This document shows, piece by piece, positions 8,293-17,293 of a stretch of 64,000 nt of DNA; the first letter of the stretch is position 1, and every line of letters begins with the position of its first letter. The notes beneath the pieces were generated by a model that worked only from the letters and a program-made list of their open reading frames with translations, ran no database searches and was not told the DNA's origin. The translations under genes and the position numbers were made by a program. This DNA is from Streptomyces sp. MP131-18. Its GTDB lineage: Bacteria > Actinomycetota > Actinomycetes > Streptomycetales > Streptomycetaceae. Location: contig NZ_LZNS01000001.1 of assembly GCF_001984575.1 (NCBI RefSeq), positions 2,647,950-2,711,949 on the forward strand, given 5' to 3'.

Positions 8293-9930
8293 TTAGCTCA
8301 CCTTGATCTCGGTGAAGACCGGGACGGAGAACGGGTTGAGTTTGACGTTCTCAAGGCGTTCCGAATGCCCCGCGGTCCCGTTCTGGTACCACAGCGGGAT
8401 CGCCGGCAGGTCCTCCACCAGCACCCGTTCCGCCTCCCGGAAGGTGTTGACCGCCTCGGCCTCGTCGGCTTCCGAGTTGGCCTCGTCGACCAGGCGGTCG
8501 AACTCCTCGCTGCGGTAGACGGAGTCGTTGGACGAGGCGTCCGTGTAGTAGAGCGGCTGGAGGAAGTTCTGGATCAGCGGGTAGTCCATCTGCCAGCCCG
8601 TGCGGAACATGCCGGTCATCTCCCGGCCGGTGACCTGGTTGCGGAAGTCGGCGAAGGTCGGGACGGGGTTGACCGTGCAGGCGCCGGTGTCGTCCAGCGC
8701 GTTGTTGATGCTGTTGCAGACCGCGTCCATCCACTGCCGGTGAGAGCCGGTGTCCACGTTGGAGGTGAGGGTGATCCGCCCGTCCGGCAGCCCGCCCGCC
8801 TCCTCGATCAGCTGCTTGGCGCGGTCCGGGTCGTAGGTGCAGGCCTCCCCGCACAGCCCCTCCTCGTAGCCGCCGGCGTCGCCGAGCACGGGGGAGGTGA
8901 AGTCGCTCGCCGGGGTGCGGGTGTCGTGGAAGATGCGCGAGGTGATCTCCTCGCGGTTGATCGCCATGGAGAGCCCGCGGCGCAGCGCAGCGCCGTCCTC
9001 GCCCTCCCAGGCGTCCTCGTAGAGCGGGAAGGAGACGGTCTGGATGATGCCGGCCGGCTGGTTGATGTAGCGGTCGCCGAGATCGTTCTGCGCGTTCTGG
9101 AGCTGGGAGGCGGGCACGTCGTCGATCAGGTCGAGGTTGCCGGCCTGGAGGTCGGTGTAGGCGGTGTTGTTGTCGGTGTAGACGCGCAGTTCCACGCCGT
9201 CGTTCTGGGCCGCGTCCTTGCCCTTGAAGCCCTCGTACCGCACCAGGGTCATGCTCTGGCTGCGCTGGTAGGACTCGATCTCGTAGGGGCCGTTGCCGAT
9301 GGGCTTGGCCAGCCACGCGTCGTGGTCGTCGAAGAACGCCCGCGGCAGCGGCGCGTAGGCGGCGTAGCCGAGCGTTTCCGGCCACAGGGAGAACGGTTCG
9401 CTGAGGCGGACGGTGAAGGTGTGGTCGTCGAGGACGCGCAGGCCGCTGAGGGTGTCCGCGGTGGCCTCGGCGTCCTCCTCGGCCGGATGCACCTCGTCGT
9501 AGCCGTCGATGAACTGGAAGAAGTAGCTGGCGACCTGCGCGTTCTCGATGTGGGCGCCGTAGTTCCAGGCGTCCACGTAGGAGGCGGCGGTCACGGGCGT
9601 GCCGTCGCTGAACGTCCAGCCGTCCTCGATGGTGACGGTGAAGTTCTGCTGGTCGTCGGTCTCGATCGACTCCGCCATCTCGTCCTTCGCCTCGCCCGTC
9701 TCCGGGTCGTAGCGCTTCAGGCCGCGGAAGATCATGTCGAGGACCTTGCCGCCCTGCACCTCGTTGGTGTTCGCGGGCTCCAGCGGATGCTGCGGATCGC
9801 CCCAGGAGGCACGGATCATCCCCCCGCCGCCCCCGCCCCCCGAGTCGTCCCCGCCGCCGCACGCCGTGGCCGCCGCGACGATGACCGTCAGGCCGGCGAC
9901 GGCGCTGGTCAGGCGGATGCTTCGGCGCAT
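8293..9930 (-). CDS. Peptide-binding lipoprotein (operon 2)
   Basis: A 545-residue family 5 solute-binding lipoprotein. I start it at the ATG at 9930, behind an excellent GAGGAGG ribosome site; the longer in-frame extension upstream is not signal-peptide-like. The signal peptide MRRSIRLTSAVAGLTVIVAA ends in a lipobox with Cys24, followed by a glycine-rich linker. The mature part opens with the family pattern DPQHPLEPANTNEVQGGKVLD. It is the first gene of operon 2. It resembles the protein at 15338-16969 more than the bldK-position protein at 1187-3004. Substrate specificity cannot be read from the sequence. Confidence 0.92.
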   Translation of the reverse strand: MRRSIRLTSAVAGLTVIVAAATACGGGDDSGGGGGGGMIRASWGDPQHPLEPANTNEVQGGKVLDMIFRGLKRYDPETGEAKDEMAESIETDDQQNFTVTIEDGWTFSDGTPVTAASYVDAWNYGAHIENAQVASYFFQFIDGYDEVHPAEEDAEATADTLSGLRVLDDHTFTVRLSEPFSLWPETLGYAAYAPLPRAFFDDHDAWLAKPIGNGPYEIESYQRSQSMTLVRYEGFKGKDAAQNDGVELRVYTDNNTAYTDLQAGNLDLIDDVPASQLQNAQNDLGDRYINQPAGIIQTVSFPLYEDAWEGEDGAALRRGLSMAINREEITSRIFHDTRTPASDFTSPVLGDAGGYEEGLCGEACTYDPDRAKQLIEEAGGLPDGRITLTSNVDTGSHRQWMDAVCNSINNALDDTGACTVNPVPTFADFRNQVTGREMTGMFRTGWQMDYPLIQNFLQPLYYTDASSNDSVYRSEEFDRLVDEANSEADEAEAVNTFREAERVLVEDLPAIPLWYQNGTAGHSERLENVKLNPFSVPVFTEIKVS

Positions 9931-10088
9931 GGGTGCCTCCTCGGGCCGGTGAAGCCATATGCAGACCAACAGAGACCAATAAAACCGCTTATATCCCCCA
10001 GGGCTGGCGAACGACCTCCGGGGCCGCCCGGAGTGTTGCCCGAAACCCCCCATATGCCTCAGGGCGGTCCTCCGCTATCGTCCGAAGC
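9931..10088. promoter_or_regulatory. Divergent promoter region of operon 2 and the lipoprotein gene
   Basis: This gap separates two divergent starts. A direct repeat AGACCAA occurs at 9963-9969 and 9973-9979, a spacing of exactly one helical turn, about 33 bp upstream of the binding-protein ATG. Reading the minus strand, TATAAG lies just beyond it as a possible -10. The right-hand gene at 10089 has no clear ribosome site. Confidence 0.4.
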
Positions 10089-11243
10089 ATGCGGTCAGCA
10101 CTCCCCCCGGTCGTCCTGCTCGCCGCCACCCTCCTGGCCTGCACCGCCGAGCAGCAGGACCGGTCAGGGCCCACCGAGGCGCCGAGCCCGTCCGCGTCCC
10201 TCCTCCCCACCCCCTCGGCCGAGCCGCCCCGCATCCCCTCGGCCACCGAACTGCCAGGACAGGACGTCCTGCTCAGGTTCGCCGATGCCGCACACGCCTT
10301 CGCGCTGCTGACGGACTGCCGCGACGACGGGGTCTGCGCCGTGCGCGCCGCCGTGCTGGCGGACGGCGGCTGGCAGCTGCGGGACACCCCGGCGGGCGCC
10401 ACGGAGGGCGACGGCAGCGACCACACCCTCCAGGTGGCAGGGCCAGGCAGCGCGCGGTTGTCCCAGCGGGACGCCGAGGGGCACGAGGAGAGCTGGCTGA
10501 CCACCGACGGCGGTGCCACGTGGCAGCCCGCCCCGGCCGAGCCGGCGGGCACCGCGCCGGAGATCCCCAGCGGCGCGCTGCTGGTGGCGGACGAGCAGGT
10601 CAACGTGCTCATGCCGGACACCGCCGAGTACAAGGTGCTCGCCGAACAGCCGCCGCTGACCGCCGTCGACCGGCTCGACCTGCTGGCCGACGGTACCTAC
10701 TGGACGCGCGGCAAGGACCGCGCCACCGGCGAGCCGGCCGCCGCCGTCACCCGGGACCTGGGCCGCACCTGGGAGCTGCTGCCCCCGCTGCCGACCCCGC
10801 CGGGCCACGGGCACCACGCCGAGCTGCGCGCCCTGGTCGCCGCCGAGGACGCCCTGTACGCGTTCGAAACGGGGGTGCTGCTGAGCGACGTGTACCGCGG
10901 CACCACGGCCGGATCGCTGATCGCGGTACACCGCAGCGCGGACGACGGGCGGACCTGGGAACGGGTGTGGACCGGCGGGGGCGGCGCCTCACCCAGGTCG
11001 CTGCTCGGCACGCCCATCGCCGCCGCGGACGGCAGCCTCGTCGTCTACGCGGACGACGGCATCTACACCAGCAGGGACGGCGGCAGCACGTTCGAAACCA
11101 CCCGCCCGGGGCCGCCGCCCGAGGAGCCGGCGCTGACGCCCGGCGGCTACCTGCTGACGGACATCGGGAACCCGGGCCACTACCGCATTTCCGCCGACGG
11201 GTTCACCTGGCACACGCTCATCCTCGGCGGCAACCGCGGCTGA
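10089..11243 (+). CDS. Secreted lipoprotein with BNR/sialidase-like beta-propeller
   Basis: A 384-residue predicted lipoprotein: signal peptide with lipobox LLAC (Cys18), then a proline/serine-rich linker to about residue 60. The rest contains several Asp-box-like turns (SWLTTDGGATWQPA, AVTRDLGRTWELL, HRSADDGRTWERV, IYTSRDGGSTFE), each S/T-x-D-x-G-x-T-W as in BNR repeats, so a beta-propeller fold is likely. I see no sialidase active-site set (Arg triad, Tyr/Glu), so enzyme activity should not be assumed. It is convergent with operon 3 and divergent from operon 2, an insertion between two otherwise contiguous paralogous transporter operons. No Shine-Dalgarno sequence is evident before the ATG. 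Confidence 0.85.
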   Translation: MRSALPPVVLLAATLLACTAEQQDRSGPTEAPSPSASLLPTPSAEPPRIPSATELPGQDVLLRFADAAHAFALLTDCRDDGVCAVRAAVLADGGWQLRDTPAGATEGDGSDHTLQVAGPGSARLSQRDAEGHEESWLTTDGGATWQPAPAEPAGTAPEIPSGALLVADEQVNVLMPDTAEYKVLAEQPPLTAVDRLDLLADGTYWTRGKDRATGEPAAAVTRDLGRTWELLPPLPTPPGHGHHAELRALVAAEDALYAFETGVLLSDVYRGTTAGSLIAVHRSADDGRTWERVWTGGGGASPRSLLGTPIAAADGSLVVYADDGIYTSRDGGSTFETTRPGPPPEEPALTPGGYLLTDIGNPGHYRISADGFTWHTLILGGNRG

Positions 11244-11267
11244 GCCGCCCGGCCGGAGCCGGGCGGC
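11244..11267. terminator. Bidirectional terminator between convergent genes
   Basis: Perfect 10-bp hairpin GCCGCCCGGC-CGGA-GCCGGGCGGC beginning on the base after the lipoprotein TGA and ending 8 bp before the stop of the opposing ATPase gene; it can serve both transcripts. Confidence 0.8.
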
Positions 11268-11275
11268 CGGGCCGT

Positions 11276-12314
<1,039 letters not shown>

Positions 12315-12322
<8 letters not shown>

Positions 12323-13349
12323 GGATCGTCTCCTTCCAGAAGTGGCAGGCGCTGGTCCGGCCGCCCAGCGGGCTGCCGTCGCGCTCGGTCACCTCGGCCA
12401 GCGGCGGCACCTCGGTCCGGCAGACGTCCCGCGCCATGGCGCAGCGCGGGTTGAACGCGCAGCCGCTCGGGACCGCCGTGAGGCTGGGCGGCAGGCCCTT
12501 GATCGCGTACAGCTCCTTGCCCTTGTGGTCCAGGCGCGGGATCGAGTCCAGCAGGCCCTTGGTGTAGGGGTGCGCGGGCCGCTTGTACAGCTCGTGCACC
12601 GGCGCGTGCTCCACGATGCGCCCCGCGTACATGACCGCGATCTTGTCGGCCACGTCGGCGACGACGCCCAGGTCGTGGGTGATGAGGATGAGCCCCATGT
12701 TGAAGTCGCGCTGCAACTCCGACAGCAGGTCCATCACCTGCGCCTGGACGGTCACGTCCAGCGCCGTCGTAGGCTCGTCCGCGATGATCACGTCCGGCTC
12801 CAGGGCCAACGCCATCGCGATCATGATGCGCTGCCGCATACCGCCGGAGAACTGGTGCGGGTAGTCGTTCACCCGCTCCTTCGCCGCGGGTATGCGCACC
12901 CGGTCCATCAGCTCGACGGACTTGGCCTTGGCCTCCTTGCGGGACATGCCCCGGTGCACCCGGAACATCTCCCCCAGCTGGTAGCCCACCGACAGCACCG
13001 GGTTCAGCGAGGACAGCGCGTCCTGGAAGATCATCGCGATCTTGTCGCCGCGCACCCGACGCCGCTGGTCCTCGGGCATCTTGAGCATGTCCTCGCCGCG
13101 GAACAGGATCTCCCCGCCGGTGATGCGCCCTGGCGGCATGTCCAGGATGCCCATGATGGTCTGGGCGGTCACGGACTTGCCGGAGCCCGACTCGCCGAGC
13201 ACCGCCAGCGTCTCGCCGGCGTCCACGGTGTAACTGACGCCGTTGACGGCCTTGGCCTGGCCCTCCCGCGTGCGGAACTCCACATGCAGGTCCCGGACTT
13301 CGAGCAGCGGTACCCCGGGGACGTCCGCCTTGGTCATTTCGATCGACAC
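12315..13349 (-). CDS. Oligopeptide ABC transporter ATP-binding protein, DppD/OppD type (operon 3)
   Basis: A 344-residue ATPase. The GTG at 13349 has a GAGGGAG ribosome site at good spacing; an ATG four codons in is the alternative. Motifs: Walker [10 protein letters not shown]-loop [13 protein letters not shown], signature FSGGMRQR, Walker [13 protein letters not shown], switch His in ITHDLGVV. The C-terminal cysteine set is [15 protein letters not shown] plus SACHF. It is very close in sequence to the operon-2 protein at 5416-6393 but about 20 residues longer. It begins 12 bp after the permease gene and overlaps the following ATPase by 8 bp. Confidence 0.92.
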
Positions 13350-13361
13350 GAGCGTGCTCCC

Positions 13362-14327
13362 TCAGCGCAGCTTGGGGTCGAGGGCGTCACGCACGGCGTC
13401 ACCCAGCATCAGGAAGGACAGGATGGTGATGCTCAGCAGGATCGACGGGTACAGCAGGATGTGTTCGGCGATCCGGATCTGGCCCTGTGCCCGGTTGATG
13501 TCGCCACCCCAGGAGATGGACGGCTCGCTCAGGCCGATGCCCAGGAACGACAGCACGGCCTCCGCGGTGATGTACCCGCCGAGCGCGATCATGGCGACCA
13601 CGATGACCGGGGCCATGGCGTTGGGCAGGACGTGCCGCAGCAGGATGCGGGACGTGCCGGCGCCGAGCGAACGGGCCGCGGCCACGTAGTCGGACTGCTT
13701 GATCGAGATGACCGAACCGCGCATCACCCTGGCCACGGTCGTCCAGCCGAGGAAGGCGAGCGCGAAGGTCACCGTCCACTCGGTCCTGGTGTCGAAGGAG
13801 ACCAGGATGACCATGGCGCCCAGCAGGAACGGGATGCCCAGGAAGATGTCGATGACCCGGGAGAGCAGCGCGTCGACCCAGCCGCCGAAGTAGCCGGCGA
13901 GCATGCCGACGAGGCTGCCGAGCACCGTCACCAGGACGGTCACCGCGACGCCGATCACGATGGACGCGCGGGTGCCGTACAGCATCCGCGCCCAGATGCT
14001 CTGCCCCTGCTGGTTGTAGCCCAGCCACTCCGGTGAGAAGAAGTGGGTCAGCTCCGGCTCGCGCAGGTAGTTGTTCGTGAGGTCGGCCGCCCGCGGGCTC
14101 ACCGAGGTGAACCAGCCGGGGAACGCCGCCACCACGAGCAGCAGCAGGATGATCAGCGCGGGGATCACGAAGCTGGGCTTGCGCCGCAGATCGTGCCACG
14201 CGTCGGACCACAGGCTCCGCGGCTTGCCGGGCGCGGGCCCGGCGTCGACCGCGACCGCGGCGGGGACCGCCCCGCCGCCGGACGGAACGGCTTCCTTCTT
14301 GCCGATGGTGGCCCTTGCCTCAGGCAT
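13362..14327 (-). CDS. Oligopeptide ABC transporter permease, DppC/OppC type (operon 3)
   Basis: A 321-residue inner-membrane permease with a cytoplasmic tail of about 50 residues, then a first helix PSFVIPALIILLLLVVAAFP, a large outside loop (LTNNYLREPELTHFFSPEWLGYN) and further helices. The EAA-type loop is MRGSVISIKQSDYVAAARSLGA and the end is LGDAVRDALDPKLR. The sequence parallels the operon-2 copy throughout apart from the outside loop, where substrate or binding-protein contacts may differ. Its ATG overlaps the end of the DppB-type gene by 8 bp. Confidence 0.9.
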   Translation of the reverse strand: MPEARATIGKKEAVPSGGGAVPAAVAVDAGPAPGKPRSLWSDAWHDLRRKPSFVIPALIILLLLVVAAFPGWFTSVSPRAADLTNNYLREPELTHFFSPEWLGYNQQGQSIWARMLYGTRASIVIGVAVTVLVTVLGSLVGMLAGYFGGWVDALLSRVIDIFLGIPFLLGAMVILVSFDTRTEWTVTFALAFLGWTTVARVMRGSVISIKQSDYVAAARSLGAGTSRILLRHVLPNAMAPVIVVAMIALGGYITAEAVLSFLGIGLSEPSISWGGDINRAQGQIRIAEHILLYPSILLSITILSFLMLGDAVRDALDPKLR

Positions 14328-15249
14328 AGCGAATCCTTGGGTCGAGCACCGCGTAGAGCAGATCGACGAGCAGCGCGATCACCAGGTAGACGATGATGAT
14401 GAAACTGACGACGCCGACGACGGTCGCGCCCTCCCGCGCGTTCAACGCTTCGTACACCGTCCGTCCGATCCCGTTGATGTTGAAGATGCCCTCGGTGACG
14501 ATGGCGCCCGCCATCAGGTTGCCGAGGTCGACGCCGAGGAAGGTGACCACCGGGATCAGCGAGTTGCGGAGCAGGTGGTTGCCGACCACACGGCGCTGGG
14601 GCAGCCCCTTGGCGCGCGCCGTGCGCATGTAGTCGGCGCGCCGGTTCTCCACGATCGTCGAGCGGGTCAGCCGCATGACGTAGGCCAGGGAGAGCGAGGC
14701 CAGCGCGAGGGCGGGGAGCAGCAGCTCGCCCCAGTTCTCCGAGTCGCGGACCGTGGGGGTGATCCACCCCCACTTGACGCCGGGGTAGGTCTGGTAGAGG
14801 TAGCCGATGACGAACACCGGCACCGAGATCAGCAGCAGGCTGAGGAAGAGGATGCCGCGGTCCGTCTTCTTGCCGGCCCGCAGCCCGGCCAGCAGGCCGA
14901 GCCCGATGCCGACGACGGCGGTGATGAGGAACGCCAGCGCGGTCAGCCGCAGGGTGGCGGGCAGCGCGTCCGAAATGACGTCGATGACCTCGCGTCTGCT
15001 CTGGATCTGGGTACCGAAGTCTCCCTGCACCAGGCCGACAAGATAATTCCAGTACTGGAGCAGAATCGGGTCGTCGAGGCCGAGATCCGCTTTGATCGCG
15101 GCCATCTGGGCCTCGTCCGGGGCCCGTTCGCCCCACAGAGCCCGCACGGGGTCCCCGGGCAGGGCGTACATCATCATGAAGATGATGAAGGTCGACCCGA
15201 TGAACACCGGGATCATCTGGAGCAGTCGCCGTACGACGTAGCGCCCCAT
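14320..15249 (-). CDS. Oligopeptide ABC transporter permease, DppB/OppB type (operon 3)
   Basis: A 309-residue inner-membrane permease. Two ATG codons are adjacent (15252 and 15249); I chose the second because the GGAGG ribosome site lies only one or two bases before the first, and because the operon-2 copy also begins MGRYV-RRLLQMIPVFIG. EAA-type loop TRSTIVENRRADYMRTARAKG and C-terminal DLLYAVLDPRIRYA fit the family. It is preceded by the hairpin at 15278-15306, which separates it from the binding-protein gene. Confidence 0.9.
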   Translation of the reverse strand: MGRYVVRRLLQMIPVFIGSTFIIFMMMYALPGDPVRALWGERAPDEAQMAAIKADLGLDDPILLQYWNYLVGLVQGDFGTQIQSRREVIDVISDALPATLRLTALAFLITAVVGIGLGLLAGLRAGKKTDRGILFLSLLLISVPVFVIGYLYQTYPGVKWGWITPTVRDSENWGELLLPALALASLSLAYVMRLTRSTIVENRRADYMRTARAKGLPQRRVVGNHLLRNSLIPVVTFLGVDLGNLMAGAIVTEGIFNINGIGRTVYEALNAREGATVVGVVSFIIIVYLVIALLVDLLYAVLDPRIRYA

Positions 15250-15277
15250 CATTCCTCCATGTCAGTCGGCGTGGCCC

Positions 15278-15306
15278 GCGGGCCGTCCCGGTCGGGGACG
15301 GCCCGC
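15278..15306 (-). terminator. GC-rich intercistronic hairpin after the operon-3 binding-protein gene
   Basis: Perfect 12-bp inverted repeat GCGGGCCGTCCC (15278-15289) with its complement at 15295-15306 and a 5-base loop, located between the binding-protein stop (15338) and the permease start. It has the same place and form as the hairpin at 1148-1181 in operon 1 and probably lowers permease/ATPase expression relative to the binding protein. Confidence 0.75.
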
Positions 15307-15337
15307 AGGCACGCTTACGCTGCTGTCCGGCCCGCGG

Positions 15338-16969
15338 TCACTCGTTGACGGTGACTTCGTTCAGCACCGGCACGCCGGCGGTGTCGAAGCGGACGTTCTC
15401 CACGTTCGGGCCCCAGCCGGCGTTGACGTTCTGGTACCAGAGCGGGATGGACGGCATCTCCTGCCACAGCAGCTGCTCGGCCTCCTGGTAGAGGGCCACC
15501 GCCTCGTCCAGCGTGGCGGCCCGGTCGCCCTCGGCGAACAGCTCGTCGACCTCGGCGTTGTCGAAGCGGCCGTAGTTGCTGTGCGCGTAGGACGCGTACA
15601 GCTCCTTCAGGAAGTTGACGTTCAGCGGGTAGTCCGCCAGCCAGCCGCCGCGGTACATGCTCTCGACCTCATTGGCCTCGCGGGCCTCCAGGTCGGTGTC
15701 GAAGTCGACCTTGGAGTCGCCGACGCACTCCACGTCCAGCGTTTCGATGATGCTGTTGCAGACGGCCTCGACCCACTCCCGGTGGCCACCGTCCGCGTTG
15801 TACTGGATGGTGATCCGGTCCCCGGGGATGCCGCCGTTCTCCTCGACCAGCTGGCGCGCGCGCTCCGGGTCGAAGGTGGTGATGTCGCCGGAGGCGCCTG
15901 CCTCGTAGCCGTACACGCCCGGGGGCACGAAGCTGTCGGCCGGGGTACGGGAGCCGTTCAGCACGGTCTGGGTGATGGTCTCCCGGTCGATCGCCATGGA
16001 GACGCCCTGGAGCACCTCCGGCGGGGTGTCCTCCCAGTTGTACCAGGCCGGCGTGATGGTCTGGGTGCCGTTGTAGGGCTGGGCGACGGTGCGGTCCTCG
16101 CCGAGGTCCTGCTGGTAGAGCGGCAGGTCGCGCGGTCCCACCTGGCGGATGATGTCCAGGTTGCCCGACTGGAGGTCGGTGTACGCGGCCTCCAGGCCGT
16201 CGTACGCCTGGATGTGGATGCCGCCGTTCTGCGCGGCGTCCTCGCCGGCGTACTCCTCGTAGCGGGTGAGCTCGATGGACTCGCCGTGGTTCCACTCGAC
16301 GAAGGAGTAGGGGCCGTTGCCCACCGGGCTCTCGCCGAACGCCTCGGGGTCCTCGTAGAAGCTCTCCGGCAGCGGGGTGAAAGTCGAGTAACCCAGCTTG
16401 TAGTCGTAGTAGGGGACCGGGTCGGTCAGCTCGATGGTGAACGTGGTCTCGTCGACGGCCTGGAGGCCGGACATCGCGTCGGCGGTGGGCTCGCCCTCCT
16501 CCGGGTGCACGTCCTCGTAGCCGACGATGTCCTGGAACCAGAAGCTGCCGTTCTGGTTGTTGGTGACGTTCGCCGCCCAGTTCCAGGCGTTGACGTAGCT
16601 CTCCGCGGTGACGGGCGTGCCGTCGTGGAACGTCCAGCCCTCCTTGAGGGTCACCGTCCAGACCGAGTTGTCCTCGTTGGGCTCGACGGACTCGGCCGCG
16701 ACCATGAAGATCTGGCCCTCGTCGTCGAAGTCGAGGAGCTTGGAGAAGAGGTTGTCGATCACGAGGCCGCCGAGCGCCTCGTTGGTGTTCATCGGGATGA
16801 GCGGGTTCTGCGGCTCACCACCGTCGATCCGGACGATGCCATCCGGGTTCCCCGCGGCCCCGTCCGAACCGCCGTCGCCGCCGTCATCATCGCCGCCGCC
16901 GCAAGCCGTCGCGGCGAGGGCCACGACTATCGCACTGGCGACCCACTTGGCGCTGCGCGCACCACGCAT
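15338..16969 (-). CDS. Peptide-binding lipoprotein (operon 3)
   Basis: A 543-residue family 5 solute-binding lipoprotein, first gene of operon 3. The signal peptide MRGARSAKWVASAIVVALAA leads to Cys23, followed by an Asp/Gly-rich linker. The mature start GEPQNPLIPMNTNEALGGLVID matches the operon-2 protein pattern. A strong AAGGAGG ribosome site precedes the ATG at 16969. The promoter region upstream has four TATCCGGA-related sites (17135-17238). Peptide import is the likely role; the exact ligand is unknown. Confidence 0.92.
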   Translation of the reverse strand: MRGARSAKWVASAIVVALAATACGGGDDDGGDGGSDGAAGNPDGIVRIDGGEPQNPLIPMNTNEALGGLVIDNLFSKLLDFDDEGQIFMVAAESVEPNEDNSVWTVTLKEGWTFHDGTPVTAESYVNAWNWAANVTNNQNGSFWFQDIVGYEDVHPEEGEPTADAMSGLQAVDETTFTIELTDPVPYYDYKLGYSTFTPLPESFYEDPEAFGESPVGNGPYSFVEWNHGESIELTRYEEYAGEDAAQNGGIHIQAYDGLEAAYTDLQSGNLDIIRQVGPRDLPLYQQDLGEDRTVAQPYNGTQTITPAWYNWEDTPPEVLQGVSMAIDRETITQTVLNGSRTPADSFVPPGVYGYEAGASGDITTFDPERARQLVEENGGIPGDRITIQYNADGGHREWVEAVCNSIIETLDVECVGDSKVDFDTDLEAREANEVESMYRGGWLADYPLNVNFLKELYASYAHSNYGRFDNAEVDELFAEGDRAATLDEAVALYQEAEQLLWQEMPSIPLWYQNVNAGWGPNVENVRFDTAGVPVLNEVTVNE

Positions 16970-17134
16970 GGGCTCTGCCTCCTTGGGAATCCGCTTTCAT
17001 GCACAGGGAACCCCGGAGCGCGGAGGTCTACCCGCGTCCGGTTCGCAATGCCCACAACTATTGGGCATAAACCTGCGGCGAAACCACCGATCGGCTATCT
17101 CATTTTGATGAAGATGAGGAGACGACAACCCGCA

Positions 17135-17238
17135 TATCCGGACAAAGCACAGATGAACTCTCTCCGGTATCCGGACTGATGTGACGTAAGTCAAGTCCCT
17201 CGGTCCGGATACCGGACGGTAGATCTCACATCCGGTAC
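17135..17238 (-). promoter_or_regulatory. Promoter of operon 3 with a cluster of TATCCGGA-type operator sites
   Basis: On the minus strand TTGACT (17194-17189) and GATACC (17171-17166) are spaced 17 bp and form a good -35/-10 pair for operon 3. The -10 lies inside TCCGGTATCCGGAC (17163-17176). The exact complement of this 14-mer stands at 17203-17216, just upstream of the -35. Each arm is itself an interrupted palindrome (TCCGG-TAT-CCGGA). Half-sites TATCCGGAC (17135-17143) and ATCCGGTAC (17230-17238) flank the pair. This arrangement suggests a repressor or activator site; the regulator is not evident. The leader from 17165 to 16970 has no gene and a small TGCCCA/TGGGCA stem at about 17049-17067. 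Confidence 0.6.
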
Positions 17239-17249
17239 GAAACCTGCTT

Positions 17250-17272
17250 GACACATACGGGGGGAATGTGTC
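17250..17272 (-). terminator. Possible weak terminator after typA
   Basis: GACACAT (17250-17256) and ATGTGTC (17266-17272) form a 7-bp stem with a 9-base loop, about 20 bp beyond the typA stop codon. It is short for a Streptomyces terminator, so the role is uncertain. Confidence 0.35.
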
Positions 17273-17293
17273 GCACGGTGCAACACGCCTGAA

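Noticed and set aside
10089..11243. Sialidase activity for the BNR lipoprotein
   Set aside because: Asp boxes are present but the active-site arginine triad and tyrosine/glutamate set were not found.
17163..17216. Inverted repeat as the typA terminator
   Set aside because: The 26-bp spacer, the palindromic structure of each arm and the overlap with a -10 box fit an operator better than a hairpin. The short stem at 17250-17272 is nearer the typA stop.
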